Assembly (NCBI RefSeq): GCF_009696045.1
Contig: NZ_VUMT01000010.1
Location: 50,138-114,137 of the forward strand
DNA: 64,000 bases
Origin: Velocimicrobium porci
GTDB taxonomy: Bacteria; Bacillota; Clostridia; Lachnospirales; Lachnospiraceae
Direction: 5' to 3'
In this document: positions 51,660-61,684 of the stretch, piece after piece
How the letters are laid out: each line of letters starts with the position of its first letter
How positions within the stretch are numbered: the first letter of the stretch is position 1
Position numbers and translations under genes: made by a program
The notes under the pieces: generated by a model
What the model saw: the letters and a program-made list of their open reading frames with translations, nothing else
What the model was told of the DNA's origin: nothing
Databases searched by the model: none

Positions 51660-53591
51660 ATGGAACAATATAATGGAAGTCAAATTGTTGTTTTGGAGGG
51701 TTTAGAAGCTGTAAGGAAACGCCCCGGCATGTATATAGGAAGTACCGGAAGCCGTGGTCTTCATCATCTGATATGGGAAATCCTGGATAATGGAATCGAT
51801 GAACATCTTGCAGGCTTTTGCTCTCAAATTGATATAACGTTACAAAAAGATGGCGGTATTACAATTCGAGATTATGGACGCGGAGTGCCTGTGGATCTTC
51901 ATCCAACAAAAAAGATTCCTACACTTCGTGTAGTATATACAATTCTACATGCAGGTGGAAAATTCGGCAGTTCTGTTTACAAAGTATCAGGAGGTCTTCA
52001 CGGAGTAGGTGCCTCTGTTGTAAATGCCCTATCTTCCAAAATGCTTGTTGAAGTGAGAAGAAACGGACAAGTGTATCGTGATGAATATGAACAGGGCGGT
52101 CATCCAATTACAAAACTGGAAAATGGTCTTCTTCCTGTTGTTTCTAAGTGTAATAAATCAGATACCGGAACTAAGGTTACTTTTTATCCTGATGCTTCCA
52201 TTTTTGAAACGGTTGAATTTAAACCTGAAACAATAAAAAAGAAACTAAAAGAAATTGCTTTTTTAAATAAAAATCTAAAAATATGTTATAAAGATGAAAT
52301 TTCGGGTGAATCAATTGTCTATCATGAAGAATATGGAATTAAAAGCTTTGTAAATTATATTAATCGGGAAGCAACTGTTCTCCATGATGATGTTGTATAT
52401 GTGGAAGGAACAAGCGGAGATATTGAGGTTGAAATTGCCTTTCAATATACTTCTAATTTTTCTGAGCAAATTAACGCATATTGTAACCGAATCAATGTTG
52501 TTGACGGTGGAACATTGGTTACCGGTTTTAAGATGGCACTCACTCGTGTCATGAACCAATATGCAAGAGAGCTTGGTATTTTAAAAGAAAAAGATGAAAA
52601 TTTTGATGGAAAAGATATTCGAAATGGTCTTGTTGCAATTATTTCTATTAAGCATCCGGATCCCCAGTTTGAGGGACAAACAAAAACAAAGCTCGGAAAT
52701 ACCGACGCCAAAAGTGCAGTTGATGAAGTATTTTCTACAGAAGTACAGCGTTATTTTGATAAGAATGTAGAGGATCTAAAGAAAATTTTAGAAAATTCTA
52801 TGAAATCTTACAATGCGAGAAAAGCAGGTGATAAAGCACGTACTGCCGTTTTAAAACAATTAAATGACGTTGATACCCGAAGTAAGCTTGCTTCTTGTTC
52901 TTCCAAAAAAGCAGAAGAATGTGAGCTTTACATTGTCGAAGGTGATTCCGCCGGCGGAACAGTAAAGACTGCCCGTAACCGGAAAACCCAGGCAGTACTT
53001 CCTCTTCGCGGTAAAATTTTAAATGTAGAAAAAGCAACCTTAGAAAAAATTCTTGTTAACAATGAAATAAAATCCATGATTGCTTCCTTTGGCTGTGGCA
53101 TTGGAGATGAATTTGATATTAACAAATTAAAATATGATAAAATTATTATATTAACAGATGCCGATGTCGATGGTGCTCATATCAGTACTTTGCTGTTAAC
53201 TTTTTTCTATCGTTTCATGCCAGAATTAATTAATGAAGGAAAAATTTACCGTGGACTTCCACCTCTCTACCGTGTGGAATATGAGCGTACTGATTTGAAG
53301 AAAAAGAAAAAAGAGTCCGAATATATCTTTAATGATTTTGAATTAGAAAAATTTAAGAAACAGAGCGGAAGAAAAATTTTAGGTGTACAGCGTTACAAAG
53401 GTCTTGGTGAAATGGATGCCGAACAATTATGGGAAACAACCCTAAATCCGGAAACCCGAATTCTTGCTCAAGTATCAATTAGTGATACGGTAGAAGCTGA
53501 TGAAATAACCACTACTTTGATGAGCAGTAATGTTCCGCCAAGAAGGGCCTTTATTATGGAAGAGGCAAAATATGCACGTCTTGATATTTAG
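51660..53591 (+). CDS. type II topoisomerase subunit B (ParE/GyrB family)
   Basis: 643 residues from ATG 51660, set by GGAG 7 bases upstream; an ATG at 51648 is the alternative. GHKL ATPase: VRKRPGMYIGSTGSRGLHHL, EILDNGIDEH, GGLHGVGASVVNALS. TOPRIM: YIVEGDSAGGTVKTARNRKT and LTDADVDGAH. C-terminal VQRYKGLGEMDAEQLWET. It relaxes or decatenates DNA as a heterotetramer with the next gene. Length is typical of both ParE and clostridial GyrB; the absence of replication-origin neighbours (dnaA, dnaN, recF) and the partner's tail favour ParE. Confidence 0.92.
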   Translation: MEQYNGSQIVVLEGLEAVRKRPGMYIGSTGSRGLHHLIWEILDNGIDEHLAGFCSQIDITLQKDGGITIRDYGRGVPVDLHPTKKIPTLRVVYTILHAGGKFGSSVYKVSGGLHGVGASVVNALSSKMLVEVRRNGQVYRDEYEQGGHPITKLENGLLPVVSKCNKSDTGTKVTFYPDASIFETVEFKPETIKKKLKEIAFLNKNLKICYKDEISGESIVYHEEYGIKSFVNYINREATVLHDDVVYVEGTSGDIEVEIAFQYTSNFSEQINAYCNRINVVDGGTLVTGFKMALTRVMNQYARELGILKEKDENFDGKDIRNGLVAIISIKHPDPQFEGQTKTKLGNTDAKSAVDEVFSTEVQRYFDKNVEDLKKILENSMKSYNARKAGDKARTAVLKQLNDVDTRSKLASCSSKKAEECELYIVEGDSAGGTVKTARNRKTQAVLPLRGKILNVEKATLEKILVNNEIKSMIASFGCGIGDEFDINKLKYDKIIILTDADVDGAHISTLLLTFFYRFMPELINEGKIYRGLPPLYRVEYERTDLKKKKKESEYIFNDFELEKFKKQSGRKILGVQRYKGLGEMDAEQLWETTLNPETRILAQVSISDTVEADEITTTLMSSNVPPRRAFIMEEAKYARLDI

Positions 53592-53707
53592 ATGAACTAT
53601 AAGGTTGAAAGAACTATATTGATGGAAAGGATATGTTGCATTGCCCTCTCTTTCAACCATTTTGGGGCAATATTGTGGATACTTCTGCAATATGCAAGGT
53701 TACGAAT

Positions 53708-55954
53708 ATGAGTAAACAATCTGAACAAATTATACAATTGGATTTTTCTGAAGAAATGAAAAATTCTTATCGTGATTATGCTATGAGTGTTATTATTGCA
53801 CGTGCCCTTCCTGACGTACGGGATGGTTTAAAGCCTGTTCAGCGAAGAATTCTTTATGCAATGAATGAACTGGCATTATCACCTGATAAACCACATCGTA
53901 AAAGTGCCCGTATTGTCGGAGATACAATGGGTAAATATCACCCTCATGGTGACAGCTCTATCTATGATGCTTTGGTACATATGACAGAGGATTATTCTCT
54001 TTCTATACCACTTGTAGACGGACACGGAAACTTTGGTTCAATTGACGGTGATGGTGCTGCTGCCATGCGTTATACGGAAGCCCGCCTTTCAAAAGGTGCC
54101 ATGACATTGTTAAACAATTTAGAAAAGGGATTAGTAGAATTTATACCAAACTTTGACGAAAGCGAGAAAGAACCTTCGGTTCTTCCTGCCATGATTCCTA
54201 ATCTCTTAATTAATGGAACAACCGGAATTGCTGTCGGTATGGCAACTAATATTCCTCCACACAATCCCGGCGAAGTAATCAATGGTGTTATTGCCTATAT
54301 GGATAAGCCTTCCATTACAACCGAAGAGCTGATGAATTATATTCCTGCACCGGATTTTCCAACCGGTGGAACAATTGTTAATAAAGATGCTCTTTCTACT
54401 ATTTATGAAACGGGAGAAGGAAAATTAAAGATTCGTGCTAATACTGAAATTGAAAAAGGTGACAACGGCAGACAAAATATTGTTATTACAGAAATTCCTT
54501 ATACAGTCGCCGGAAACAAAACCCGTCTGGTTGAAACTTTATCTTCTCTTATGAAAGAAAAAGTTTTTGATGAAATCTACGATGTTAGGGACGAATCTTC
54601 AAAGGAAGGAATTCGTATTGTAATTGAAGTAAAAAAAGATAGGGATATTAATAATCTTCTTAACGGCCTTTATAAAAAAACAGCAATGGAAGATACCTAT
54701 AGCGTTAATTTCCTTGCTGTTAAGGAACAACAGCCTATTACTTTTTCTTTAAAATCGCTTCTTCAGGAATTTGTTTATTTTCAAGAAGAATTATATACAA
54801 AAGAATATAAGCATCTTTTATTTAAGGCAAACCAAAGACTTGAAATTGTAAATGGCTTAATCAAAGCAACTGATTTAATTGACTTAATTATTGAGATATT
54901 GCGTGGCAGCAGTTCCGTAAAACAGGCAAAAAATTGTTTAATTCACGGAGATACTACGGATATAAAATTTAAATCCAATAAATCCAAAAAAACTGCCTCA
55001 ACTCTTAATTTTACAGAACGACAGGCAGAAGCGATTCTGGCAATGCCTTTAAGTAAATTAATTGGCTTAGAAATTATGAAACTTCATGAGGAAGAGGCTA
55101 GTTTACAGCAAAATATCGAAGAATATAAAATGGTTCTTGGAAGCCAAAAAGAGCTTCACAAAGTAATTAAATCCCGACTCAGAAGTTATAAAAAAGAATT
55201 TTCTTATTCACGTAAAACAAAATTAATCAACGCCTCTAACGTTGAATATGTAGAAGAATTTAAAGAAGAAGATATTTTCGTCCTAATTGACCGTTTCGGC
55301 TATACAAAGTCGCTGGATTCTTCCAGTTATAACCGAATCAGTGAAGATACAAAAAAGGAATATCCTCATGTTATATCAATGAAAAACACCGATAAACTAT
55401 GCCTTTTTACCGCAGAGGGAAATATGTATCAAGTAAAAGCAGAAAAAATTCCACGCTGTAAAATAAAGGACAAAGGAACTTTAATTCATTCTCTCTGTAA
55501 AGTTGGAAAAGAAGAAATTCTTGTATATACTTCATTTGAACAATTATTTGAATCACAGCTACTGTTTGTAACAAAATATGGATACGTAAAACTTGTTTCT
55601 GGAGCGGAATTTGAAACAATTCGGTCTTCTATTGCTTCTACCAAACTTGATACCGATGATTGCCTAGTCAATATTCTTTTATTATCCGCTTCTGACATCT
55701 TAGAAGATGATAAAAAGGTAATCCTGTTAACGGAAAAGGGACTTTCTCTTGGTTTTCCTCTCAATGAAGTCAGTGAGCAGAAAAAAGCAAGCAGAGGTGT
55801 GAAAGGAATTACCTTAGACAAAAATGATACGGTAGCTTTTTCCACCATTGTCCCATTCTTTGAAGAAAAGTTCATGTATCAGGGCAAACAATTGAATGCC
55901 AAAAAAGTCCGCAACCGAAAGCGTGGACAGAAAGGACAAAAAGCCCAATTATAA
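53708..55954 (+). CDS. type II topoisomerase subunit A (ParC/GyrA family)
   Basis: 748 residues from ATG 53708 (AAGG 8 bases upstream). Active-site region: [61 protein letters not shown] with the catalytic Tyr. The C-terminal beta-pinwheel is present but I see no QRRGGKG GyrA-box; the nearest is KKASRGVKG. This favours a topoisomerase IV-like function. It starts 117 bases after the B subunit and is terminated by a strong hairpin at 55976. Which of gyrase or topo IV is not fully settled. Confidence 0.9.
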   Translation: MSKQSEQIIQLDFSEEMKNSYRDYAMSVIIARALPDVRDGLKPVQRRILYAMNELALSPDKPHRKSARIVGDTMGKYHPHGDSSIYDALVHMTEDYSLSIPLVDGHGNFGSIDGDGAAAMRYTEARLSKGAMTLLNNLEKGLVEFIPNFDESEKEPSVLPAMIPNLLINGTTGIAVGMATNIPPHNPGEVINGVIAYMDKPSITTEELMNYIPAPDFPTGGTIVNKDALSTIYETGEGKLKIRANTEIEKGDNGRQNIVITEIPYTVAGNKTRLVETLSSLMKEKVFDEIYDVRDESSKEGIRIVIEVKKDRDINNLLNGLYKKTAMEDTYSVNFLAVKEQQPITFSLKSLLQEFVYFQEELYTKEYKHLLFKANQRLEIVNGLIKATDLIDLIIEILRGSSSVKQAKNCLIHGDTTDIKFKSNKSKKTASTLNFTERQAEAILAMPLSKLIGLEIMKLHEEEASLQQNIEEYKMVLGSQKELHKVIKSRLRSYKKEFSYSRKTKLINASNVEYVEEFKEEDIFVLIDRFGYTKSLDSSSYNRISEDTKKEYPHVISMKNTDKLCLFTAEGNMYQVKAEKIPRCKIKDKGTLIHSLCKVGKEEILVYTSFEQLFESQLLFVTKYGYVKLVSGAEFETIRSSIASTKLDTDDCLVNILLLSASDILEDDKKVILLTEKGLSLGFPLNEVSEQKKASRGVKGITLDKNDTVAFSTIVPFFEEKFMYQGKQLNAKKVRNRKRGQKGQKAQL

Positions 55955-55975
55955 AACAAAAAAAAATATAAAAGT

Positions 55976-56012
55976 AAGGTACTTTTGCCGTTTCCGCAAA
56001 AGTACCTTTTCT
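55976..56012 (+). terminator. terminator of the topoisomerase operon (bidirectional)
   Basis: 13-bp perfect stem AAGGTACTTTTGC/GCAAAAGTACCTT, 7-base loop, then TTCT; on the minus strand an A/T-rich run (TTACTTTTATATTTTTTTTT) follows, so it can also end the lipoprotein transcript. Confidence 0.9.
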
Positions 56013-56020
56013 ATTCATTC

Positions 56021-56554
56021 TTATGGCTCATATTCAAATGTATCTTTTAAAGTAATTTCCTTCACAGTTTGTTCCGTCTGTTTAATTGCACGAAATGACA
56101 GACGATAAGTTCCTTTGCTTAAATTAGGATACCACTCTAACAAAATACTTCCTTCAAGCTGTTCTTCCAGTGGATCTGCAGTACCGCAAAAACCGGTTAT
56201 ACAGGGAACATCTTCATAACCGTTCTTCGTCTTTCTCTCTAATCTAGGTGCTAAAACAACCTGTTGATTTCTTCCTGTCGTATTTTTTATTGTATAGATA
56301 AGCTTCTTATCTTTACCAGTATACAGGTCTTTTTTCACATTCAATTTGATTGTCTTTTTTACTTTTTTATCCGCGTCTTTATCTGTAAGTTTCTTACAAA
56401 ATATCGCATCCACATTCTTTTCAATACTTTTTGCTGAAACTTTTTCAATCGCTTCACTTTTTTGTACCTCTATGCAACCTGTCATAGAGAAGCAGGCAGC
56501 TCCTACCACAACACCAAATAAAATCTTTTTCATCGCAGTAATTTTTTTTCTCAT
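56021..56554 (-). CDS. small lipoprotein with Ig-like domain
   Basis: 177 residues. Lipoprotein signal: basic start, hydrophobic core ILFGVVVGAACFS and lipobox MTGC (Cys27). The rest is a beta-sandwich-type domain (VKKDLYTGKDKKLIYTIKNT; YEDVPCITGFCGTADPLEEQ; KGTYRLSFRAI) resembling the Big_7-like fold of clostridial lipoproteins, with two cysteines that could pair. Function unknown. GAGG precedes ATG 56554. Confidence 0.7.
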   Translation of the reverse strand: MRKKITAMKKILFGVVVGAACFSMTGCIEVQKSEAIEKVSAKSIEKNVDAIFCKKLTDKDADKKVKKTIKLNVKKDLYTGKDKKLIYTIKNTTGRNQQVVLAPRLERKTKNGYEDVPCITGFCGTADPLEEQLEGSILLEWYPNLSKGTYRLSFRAIKQTEQTVKEITLKDTFEYEP

Positions 56555-56652
56555 AGTATAACCTCTTTTTCTTTTTGTTTACAAAATAGAAACGAAAGTT
56601 ATTCTATTTTTACTACCGCAATTTTAAATTTTTTTATTTTTTTACTCACTTA

Positions 56653-58605
56653 TTATTCCCACGGTTCAATCTGACTGTGAAGAACTTGTGGAACACCAGT
56701 AAGCTGTATGTCGAATTTTAGTGAAGGTTCTACCCTGCTGCTCGCATTATGGATCCGGAATGATAATGCCCAGCCTCCATCACAAGTTACAATAATCGTA
56801 TTTTTCGAATTCTCTTTGTAACTGATATCATAAAATTTAGTAGGAAGCTTTAACAAATGCACTTTATTATCTGGTTTTTTATTCTTCGTAGCCTTGTTTA
56901 ATGTTCCATACAAATTATAACCTTGAACAATGGATTGTCTTTTTCCATCTTGTGTTATAATTTTATAAAAGTCATTTTTTCCCAATAAATAACGTACCAG
57001 TAAGGTCGGAATCTCTCTTTTGTGTAAAAGTGTAAGTCGTTTTAATTCCCTTACAAAGGCATCTAATAATGGTACATAGACCTCATCCTCTTTCCTGACT
57101 AAATCACTCCAAAGCATTTTCTCTTTTCTGCAAGTTTCCAAAAAAGAAAAAACCGGTTCAATCTCCTCAAAATATTCTTTCGAGCAACTTTTTCCAAACC
57201 ACTGCTTTCCAAAATCAATCGTATAAGAAAGTCTGGAATGTTTGACCGCCATATGATTGTGCTTACATGAAAATCCTATTTCCCAGTTCGTCTCCTTACG
57301 CTCACATACAATATCTCTGACATCACCGGCAATTCCTTTGGCATCTTCCTGGATTCGAAGTAATAATACCCCTTTTTCTTCTTTATCTGTCAAATTCGGC
57401 TCAAGCCGTTCAAGCATTTTTACTGCCGCCGTCGCAGCCACGCTCATCTGACACCTTGTGTCCTTATCTAACTGCATATAGAATTCTTCCGCCGTCTTAA
57501 GTGCCTTACTTTTTTGCTCTTCCCATGCAATTCCTTTTTTAGAAAGCCACTGCTCGAAAGCACTCAAACAGGCATACTCAAATGCTTTTCCTTTTTTCGT
57601 CTGTCCAAAATCTTTTTTTTCCTCTTTTGGTTTTCTTAACTGACTCAATATCTTTCTTATATCTTCTGCAATCACTTCCGCTAATTTTACCGGAACCGCA
57701 TTGCCAATCTGCTTATATTTACTTGTTAAATCCCCTTCAAATACCATATCTTTTGGAAATGTCTGAATTGCTGCCGCCTCCTGCCAGCTAAATCTTCTTG
57801 TTCGTCCATTTTTTCCAAATCTCCAGGCATCTTTTGCAATCTTTTCCATATCCGGCGAGGAAGGATGAAGTGTTACCTGTTTGCTCATTGCAGGAATTGT
57901 ATAGGATACTTCATCCCAATTTCGTTTCCGGTTTCTGCTCATATAACGTGGTGAAAAAGCCCCTTCACAGACATCAGCCGGGTCTGGTTCTCCCATCCCC
58001 TCTAATGCCTCTTTTAATGAAATTTTATATCCAAATGGTTCCGGAAATTGATATTTTGTTATTCCCATATCTTTTCGAAACCCAATTAATATAACACGAT
58101 ATCTGTCTTGTGGTACTCCATAGTCTGCCGCATTAACTAAAGACGGATAAACATCATATCCAATCCCTCTTGTCGAAAAGTCTTCTATAATAGCATCTAT
58201 AATTTTCCCCTGACCTAATGTAAGAATTCCTTTTACATTCTCGGCAACAAAAACATAAGGCTGTTTTTCTTCAACTAAATTAACAAAATGCTTATATAAC
58301 ACATTTCTTTTATCATCAATTTTTCTTGGACCTGCAAGAGAAAATCCCTGACATGGAAATCCTCCTGTAATCACATCAGAAGAAGGAATTGTATCAAACG
58401 GAATTGCCCCAATATCTCCTTCCACTACTTTTGCATCCGACCACCGGCGGTGTGTTGCACATGCATCTTTATTAATATCATTTGCCCATAGCACCTTAAA
58501 GCCTTGTTTCTCAAATCCAATGTCTAAACCACCTGCTCCTGAAAATAGAGAAACAACTGTAAAAGGACGCCGTTCCATTTTCTTTTCCTTTTTCACATTA
58601 TCCAA
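56653..58605 (-). CDS. fused DNA (cytosine-5) methyltransferase / HaeIII-type restriction endonuclease
   Basis: 650 residues in one chain. Residues ~12-325 are a C5-methyltransferase: motif I LFSGAGGLDIGFE, motif IV GGFPCQGFSLAG with the catalytic Cys, ENVKG, PQDRYRVILIGF, SWQEAAAIQTFP and YKQIGNAVPVKLA. Residues ~343-650 match the HaeIII nuclease family: KGKAFEYACL, GDVRDIV, WEIGFSCKHNHMAVKHSRLS (PD-(D/E)xK-like core) and IHNASSRVEPSLKFDIQLTG. HaeIII itself recognises GGCC and has separate proteins; here both are joined. Start TTG 58605 has AAGGAGG 7 bases upstream. Confidence 0.9.
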   Translation of the reverse strand: MDNVKKEKKMERRPFTVVSLFSGAGGLDIGFEKQGFKVLWANDINKDACATHRRWSDAKVVEGDIGAIPFDTIPSSDVITGGFPCQGFSLAGPRKIDDKRNVLYKHFVNLVEEKQPYVFVAENVKGILTLGQGKIIDAIIEDFSTRGIGYDVYPSLVNAADYGVPQDRYRVILIGFRKDMGITKYQFPEPFGYKISLKEALEGMGEPDPADVCEGAFSPRYMSRNRKRNWDEVSYTIPAMSKQVTLHPSSPDMEKIAKDAWRFGKNGRTRRFSWQEAAAIQTFPKDMVFEGDLTSKYKQIGNAVPVKLAEVIAEDIRKILSQLRKPKEEKKDFGQTKKGKAFEYACLSAFEQWLSKKGIAWEEQKSKALKTAEEFYMQLDKDTRCQMSVAATAAVKMLERLEPNLTDKEEKGVLLLRIQEDAKGIAGDVRDIVCERKETNWEIGFSCKHNHMAVKHSRLSYTIDFGKQWFGKSCSKEYFEEIEPVFSFLETCRKEKMLWSDLVRKEDEVYVPLLDAFVRELKRLTLLHKREIPTLLVRYLLGKNDFYKIITQDGKRQSIVQGYNLYGTLNKATKNKKPDNKVHLLKLPTKFYDISYKENSKNTIIVTCDGGWALSFRIHNASSRVEPSLKFDIQLTGVPQVLHSQIEPWE

Positions 58606-58633
58606 TGAAATTCCTCCTTAATGTCCACATATT

Positions 58634-58661
58634 ATTATACAGGAAAAGTCGCAAGACGCAA
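58634..58661 (-). promoter_or_regulatory. sigma-A promoter of the methylase-nuclease gene
   Basis: Minus strand TTGCGT (58656-58661), 16-base spacer, TATAAT (58634-58639), just upstream of the ribosome site. Confidence 0.65.
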
Positions 58662-58863
58662 TGAATTATTTTCTTATTTTTTTGATATATGCTGTTTTTT
58701 ATTACTATTTGCTCACTTATTTTCGTATCCTTACTATTGATTTTTCATAATTTTCCCAAGGAAAGTGTTCTATCATCTTGTTTACTTTATACTATATGTC
58801 TATTCTTTAACTATCTCTTATGTAAACTTGTATTAATAAGAAGATACAATTATCTTACCAGTA
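58662..58863. other. AT-rich divergent gap
   Basis: Nothing recognised apart from a 66-codon hydrophobic reading frame (58689-58889, plus) with no ribosome site, considered spurious. Confidence 0.5.
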
Positions 58864-58923
58864 TTGCATTTTGCCCAACTCGGTGTTAAAATAAAGCTGT
58901 TAAGATACATCGAAAAACGATGT
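58864..58923 (+). promoter_or_regulatory. sigma-A promoter and 5' hairpin of the C69 dipeptidase gene
   Basis: TTGCAT (58864-58869), 17-base spacer, TAAAAT (58887-58892). The predicted transcript starts near 58900 and opens with a hairpin ACATCG-AAAAA-CGATGT (58907-58923), followed by a ~120-base leader. Confidence 0.6.
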
Positions 58924-59041
58924 TCCCCAGAGTTAAGCATTACATCTGCTAATTTAAGTACATTTATCCTAACAAAATGAACTTTTTAGTAACACTTTTC
59001 AATTGCATAACTCTAATATTTTATAACATGGAGGTATTAAA

Positions 59042-60544
59042 ATGGCTTTTAAAGTTATGAAAAACAAATTAATCCGTGCAGCCTTTGCAGCTGCTCTATC
59101 AGCAACATTACTTGTACCTACTGTTGCTTCTGCTTGTACAACTGTTTTGGTTGGTAAGAATGCTTCTACAGATGGTTCTACATTCATCGCTCGTAACGAA
59201 GATTCTATGACTGCCTGGCCAAAATATTTTTTAGTACACGAAGCAAAAAATAATCCAGCTGGAACTATGTACAAATCTACGGGAAATAACTTTACTTGCG
59301 AGCTTCCTGCTCATGCCTACAAGTATACTGCAACCCCTGAAAATGATGAGTCAGAAGGACAATTTGAAGAAGCTGGTATTAACGAAAAGGGTGTTGCAAT
59401 GAGTGCCACAGAAAGTGGAAGCTACAATGATAAAATTGCAAAAGCGGATCCACTTGTAGAAGACACAGGAATCGGCGAAGATTCTATGGTTACAGCAGTA
59501 TTACCTTATATCAGCACAGCTCGTGAAGGTGTTGAACGCCTTGGTGCCCTTGTTGAAAAATATGGTTCAGCTGAAGTAAATGGTGTAGCCTTTTCTGATA
59601 AAGACGAAGTATGGTACATGGAAATTGGTTCCGGTCATCATTGGGTAGCCAGACGTATTCCTGATAACTATTACGCTGTTGTTGCAAACCAAATTGCAAT
59701 CCAAAAAATTGATTTTAATGACACAAAACACTTTATGTGGTCAACAGGTCTTCAGGAATTTGTTAAGAAAAACAATTTAAATCCAGCTAAGAGCGGATTT
59801 AACTTTAGAGAAATCTTTGGAACAAACGACAAAGATGACCTTACATATAATATTCCTCGTGTATGGTATGGACAAAAAGTATTATCTCCATCACAGGTTG
59901 AAAACCAAAAAATTGACTCAACAACAATTCCTTTCTATCGCAAACCAGACAAAAAGATTGACAAGGATGCCATTGCAAAAGTATTAAGTTCTCACTTTAA
60001 TGATACAAAATATGACTCATATGGCAAAAATGAAGGAAGCTTACGTCCAATCAGTGTTCCAAGAACAATGGAATCTCATATTATTCAGTTCCGTCAAAAC
60101 ATGCCTGTTGAAATCAGTGGTGTACAATGGGTAGCTCTTGGAGTACCTGAAACAAGCGTATATGTTCCTTTCTATGCAGGAATCACTCAGACTCCTGAAG
60201 CTTACCGCACAGGTACAGCAACACCTTCTGATGATTCTGCATACTGGGCATTCCGTACAACAAACGCTTTAGTAAGACCTCAATATAAAGCTCTTATGCC
60301 AACAGTTACACCTGTTATGAATAATGTAACACATAAATTAAACCAAAACTTAAAAGCATCTGATGAAGAGGCTATGAAGATTTACAATAATAATCCTCTT
60401 GATAAAACTGCTTTACAAAAATACCTTACAGAACAAGGTGAAAAGAATGCAACTTATGCAATTGATGAGTTTAAAGCATTAAATGCACAGCTTATTAAAC
60501 AATATACTGCATTAAATCCAATTTATCACAATAGTGATTTATAA
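59042..60544 (+). CDS. pepD: C69-family (PepD-type) dipeptidase, exported
   Basis: 500 residues. A signal peptide (about 1-31) ends in TVASA just before Cys32 (CTTVLVGKNAS). In C69 peptidases the nucleophile is the N-terminal Cys exposed by cleavage, so export would also activate the enzyme. Other family stretches: GSTFIARNEDS, EAGINEKGVAMSATES, EVWYMEIGSGHHWVARRIPD and PFYAGIT. It is likely extracytoplasmic and used for peptide scavenging. GGAGG supports ATG 59042; terminator at 60557. Confidence 0.9.
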   Translation: MAFKVMKNKLIRAAFAAALSATLLVPTVASACTTVLVGKNASTDGSTFIARNEDSMTAWPKYFLVHEAKNNPAGTMYKSTGNNFTCELPAHAYKYTATPENDESEGQFEEAGINEKGVAMSATESGSYNDKIAKADPLVEDTGIGEDSMVTAVLPYISTAREGVERLGALVEKYGSAEVNGVAFSDKDEVWYMEIGSGHHWVARRIPDNYYAVVANQIAIQKIDFNDTKHFMWSTGLQEFVKKNNLNPAKSGFNFREIFGTNDKDDLTYNIPRVWYGQKVLSPSQVENQKIDSTTIPFYRKPDKKIDKDAIAKVLSSHFNDTKYDSYGKNEGSLRPISVPRTMESHIIQFRQNMPVEISGVQWVALGVPETSVYVPFYAGITQTPEAYRTGTATPSDDSAYWAFRTTNALVRPQYKALMPTVTPVMNNVTHKLNQNLKASDEEAMKIYNNNPLDKTALQKYLTEQGEKNATYAIDEFKALNAQLIKQYTALNPIYHNSDL

Positions 60545-60556
60545 TTTTTAAATCTA

Positions 60557-60614
60557 AAAAAAGGGAGTGCAACAGACCAGTATTTCTATTTCTGTTTCTG
60601 TTGTACTCCCTTTT
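60557..60614 (+). terminator. terminator of the dipeptidase gene
   Basis: Stem AAAAGGGAGT(g)CAACAG / CTGTTG(t)ACTCCCTTTT with one mismatch, about 22-base loop, and a T-run inside the 3' arm. Also suits the convergent gene at 60664. Confidence 0.8.
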
Positions 60615-60663
60615 CTCTATCTATTTATACAAAGGTTGAAAATATTTCTAATTGCCTCATAAA

Positions 60664-61335
60664 TCAGCGTCTTCTCAACTCATCTTCCCTTTGTTCTATA
60701 TACACTCTGGCAGCACTGGAATATTGATTGTCGGAAGATCCCAGCCATTCCAAATAACGCTTATCATCATGATATATTTCATCAATTTTGCGACCTTTAT
60801 ATTCTCCCTCCTGTAATACAATATTTCCATTTTCTATCATCGGTTGATTTCGATAAATATCTTCAAGCACTACATTTTTATCTACCAAACATTCTCGGTT
60901 AAACTTCTGAAATTCTTTTGAAAACTCACTTCTTGTATATTTCCAACTCATCTCCTTCGTTATTCCATTTTCATTCATATCTAAGACTTTTATTAAAAGT
61001 ATTTCGTCCTGATGCTTACTCCCTTTTTTCGCATAGTTTACCAGATATAGGGTTGCATCAAAATCACACTTGGCTCTCCATAACGCAAAAAATTTTTTTG
61101 CATATTTGTCCCACAATTGATTCGGATGGCTTGTATACGGAGCCTCTTTTTTCTTTTCATCGCAAAGCAAATATTTAACAATAACATACCCTCTCTCCGG
61201 ATGTTTTTGTATCCAATCAAATGGAATCGTTGCCGTAGGTGTCCCTTCTAACATTTCTTTTGAAAACTCCAATCCACTCTCCTCATTTTTTTCAAACTTT
61301 CCAAAAGACTTCCCTCGTTTCCAAATGCAATTCAT
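60664..61335 (-). CDS. unknown protein with ExoX/DUF3820-like C-terminal motif
   Basis: 223 residues, basic, no signal or membrane segment. The N-terminal ~165 residues are not recognised. The tail (about 180-215) has GEYKGRKIDEIYHDDKRYLE followed by WLGSS, matching the short ExoX-like/DUF3820 motif (GKYKGK...YLEWL) attached to various nucleic-acid enzymes. This hints at nucleic-acid work but no catalytic residues are visible. GGAGG precedes ATG 61335. Confidence 0.6.
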   Translation of the reverse strand: MNCIWKRGKSFGKFEKNEESGLEFSKEMLEGTPTATIPFDWIQKHPERGYVIVKYLLCDEKKKEAPYTSHPNQLWDKYAKKFFALWRAKCDFDATLYLVNYAKKGSKHQDEILLIKVLDMNENGITKEMSWKYTRSEFSKEFQKFNRECLVDKNVVLEDIYRNQPMIENGNIVLQEGEYKGRKIDEIYHDDKRYLEWLGSSDNQYSSAARVYIEQREDELRRR

Positions 61336-61684
61336 GATCTACCTCCTCCCATAAAACATTGTCTATCATTATAGTAAGCCATTTCCTCTTTTTTTTCCAC
61401 AAAAACTTTTATTTCTTTTGCAAAAAACAAAATTGAAAATATTTTTTCTCATTTATCAAATTTTATAATGACTTTCACTCAATTGGGCAAAACGATATCT
61501 GATTATATTATATTTCGGATAAAAATGATAAGAAATTTACAGAAAAAAACACAAGATACAGGAAATGATAATTCCCAATTTTTTTAACCATCATTTCCTG
61601 TTTCATTTAATTAAAGTTACTATCGAAAGGTATTAATAGAATACAAAGAATTTAACTATTTTATTTTGCATAAATATTTTTAAT
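61336..61684. other. AT-rich intergenic region
   Basis: 349 bases; only the inverted repeat at 61558-61601 is recognised. Nothing else seen. Confidence 0.45.
61558..61601 (-). terminator. probable terminator of the gene at 61685
   Basis: 12-bp perfect inverted repeat ACAGGAAATGAT/ATCATTTCCTGT with a 20-base loop; on the minus strand a T-run (GTGTTTTTTT) follows 8 bases later. Confidence 0.6.

Noticed and set aside
58689..58889. 66-codon plus-strand reading frame in the gap before the dipeptidase
   Set aside because: No ribosome site, hydrophobic AT-driven composition, and it overlaps the predicted dipeptidase promoter.
58877..58934. Multi-stem riboswitch closed by AACTC/GAGTT
   Set aside because: The AACTC arm lies inside the predicted promoter spacer, so it would not be transcribed; only the small ACATCG/CGATGT hairpin remains.
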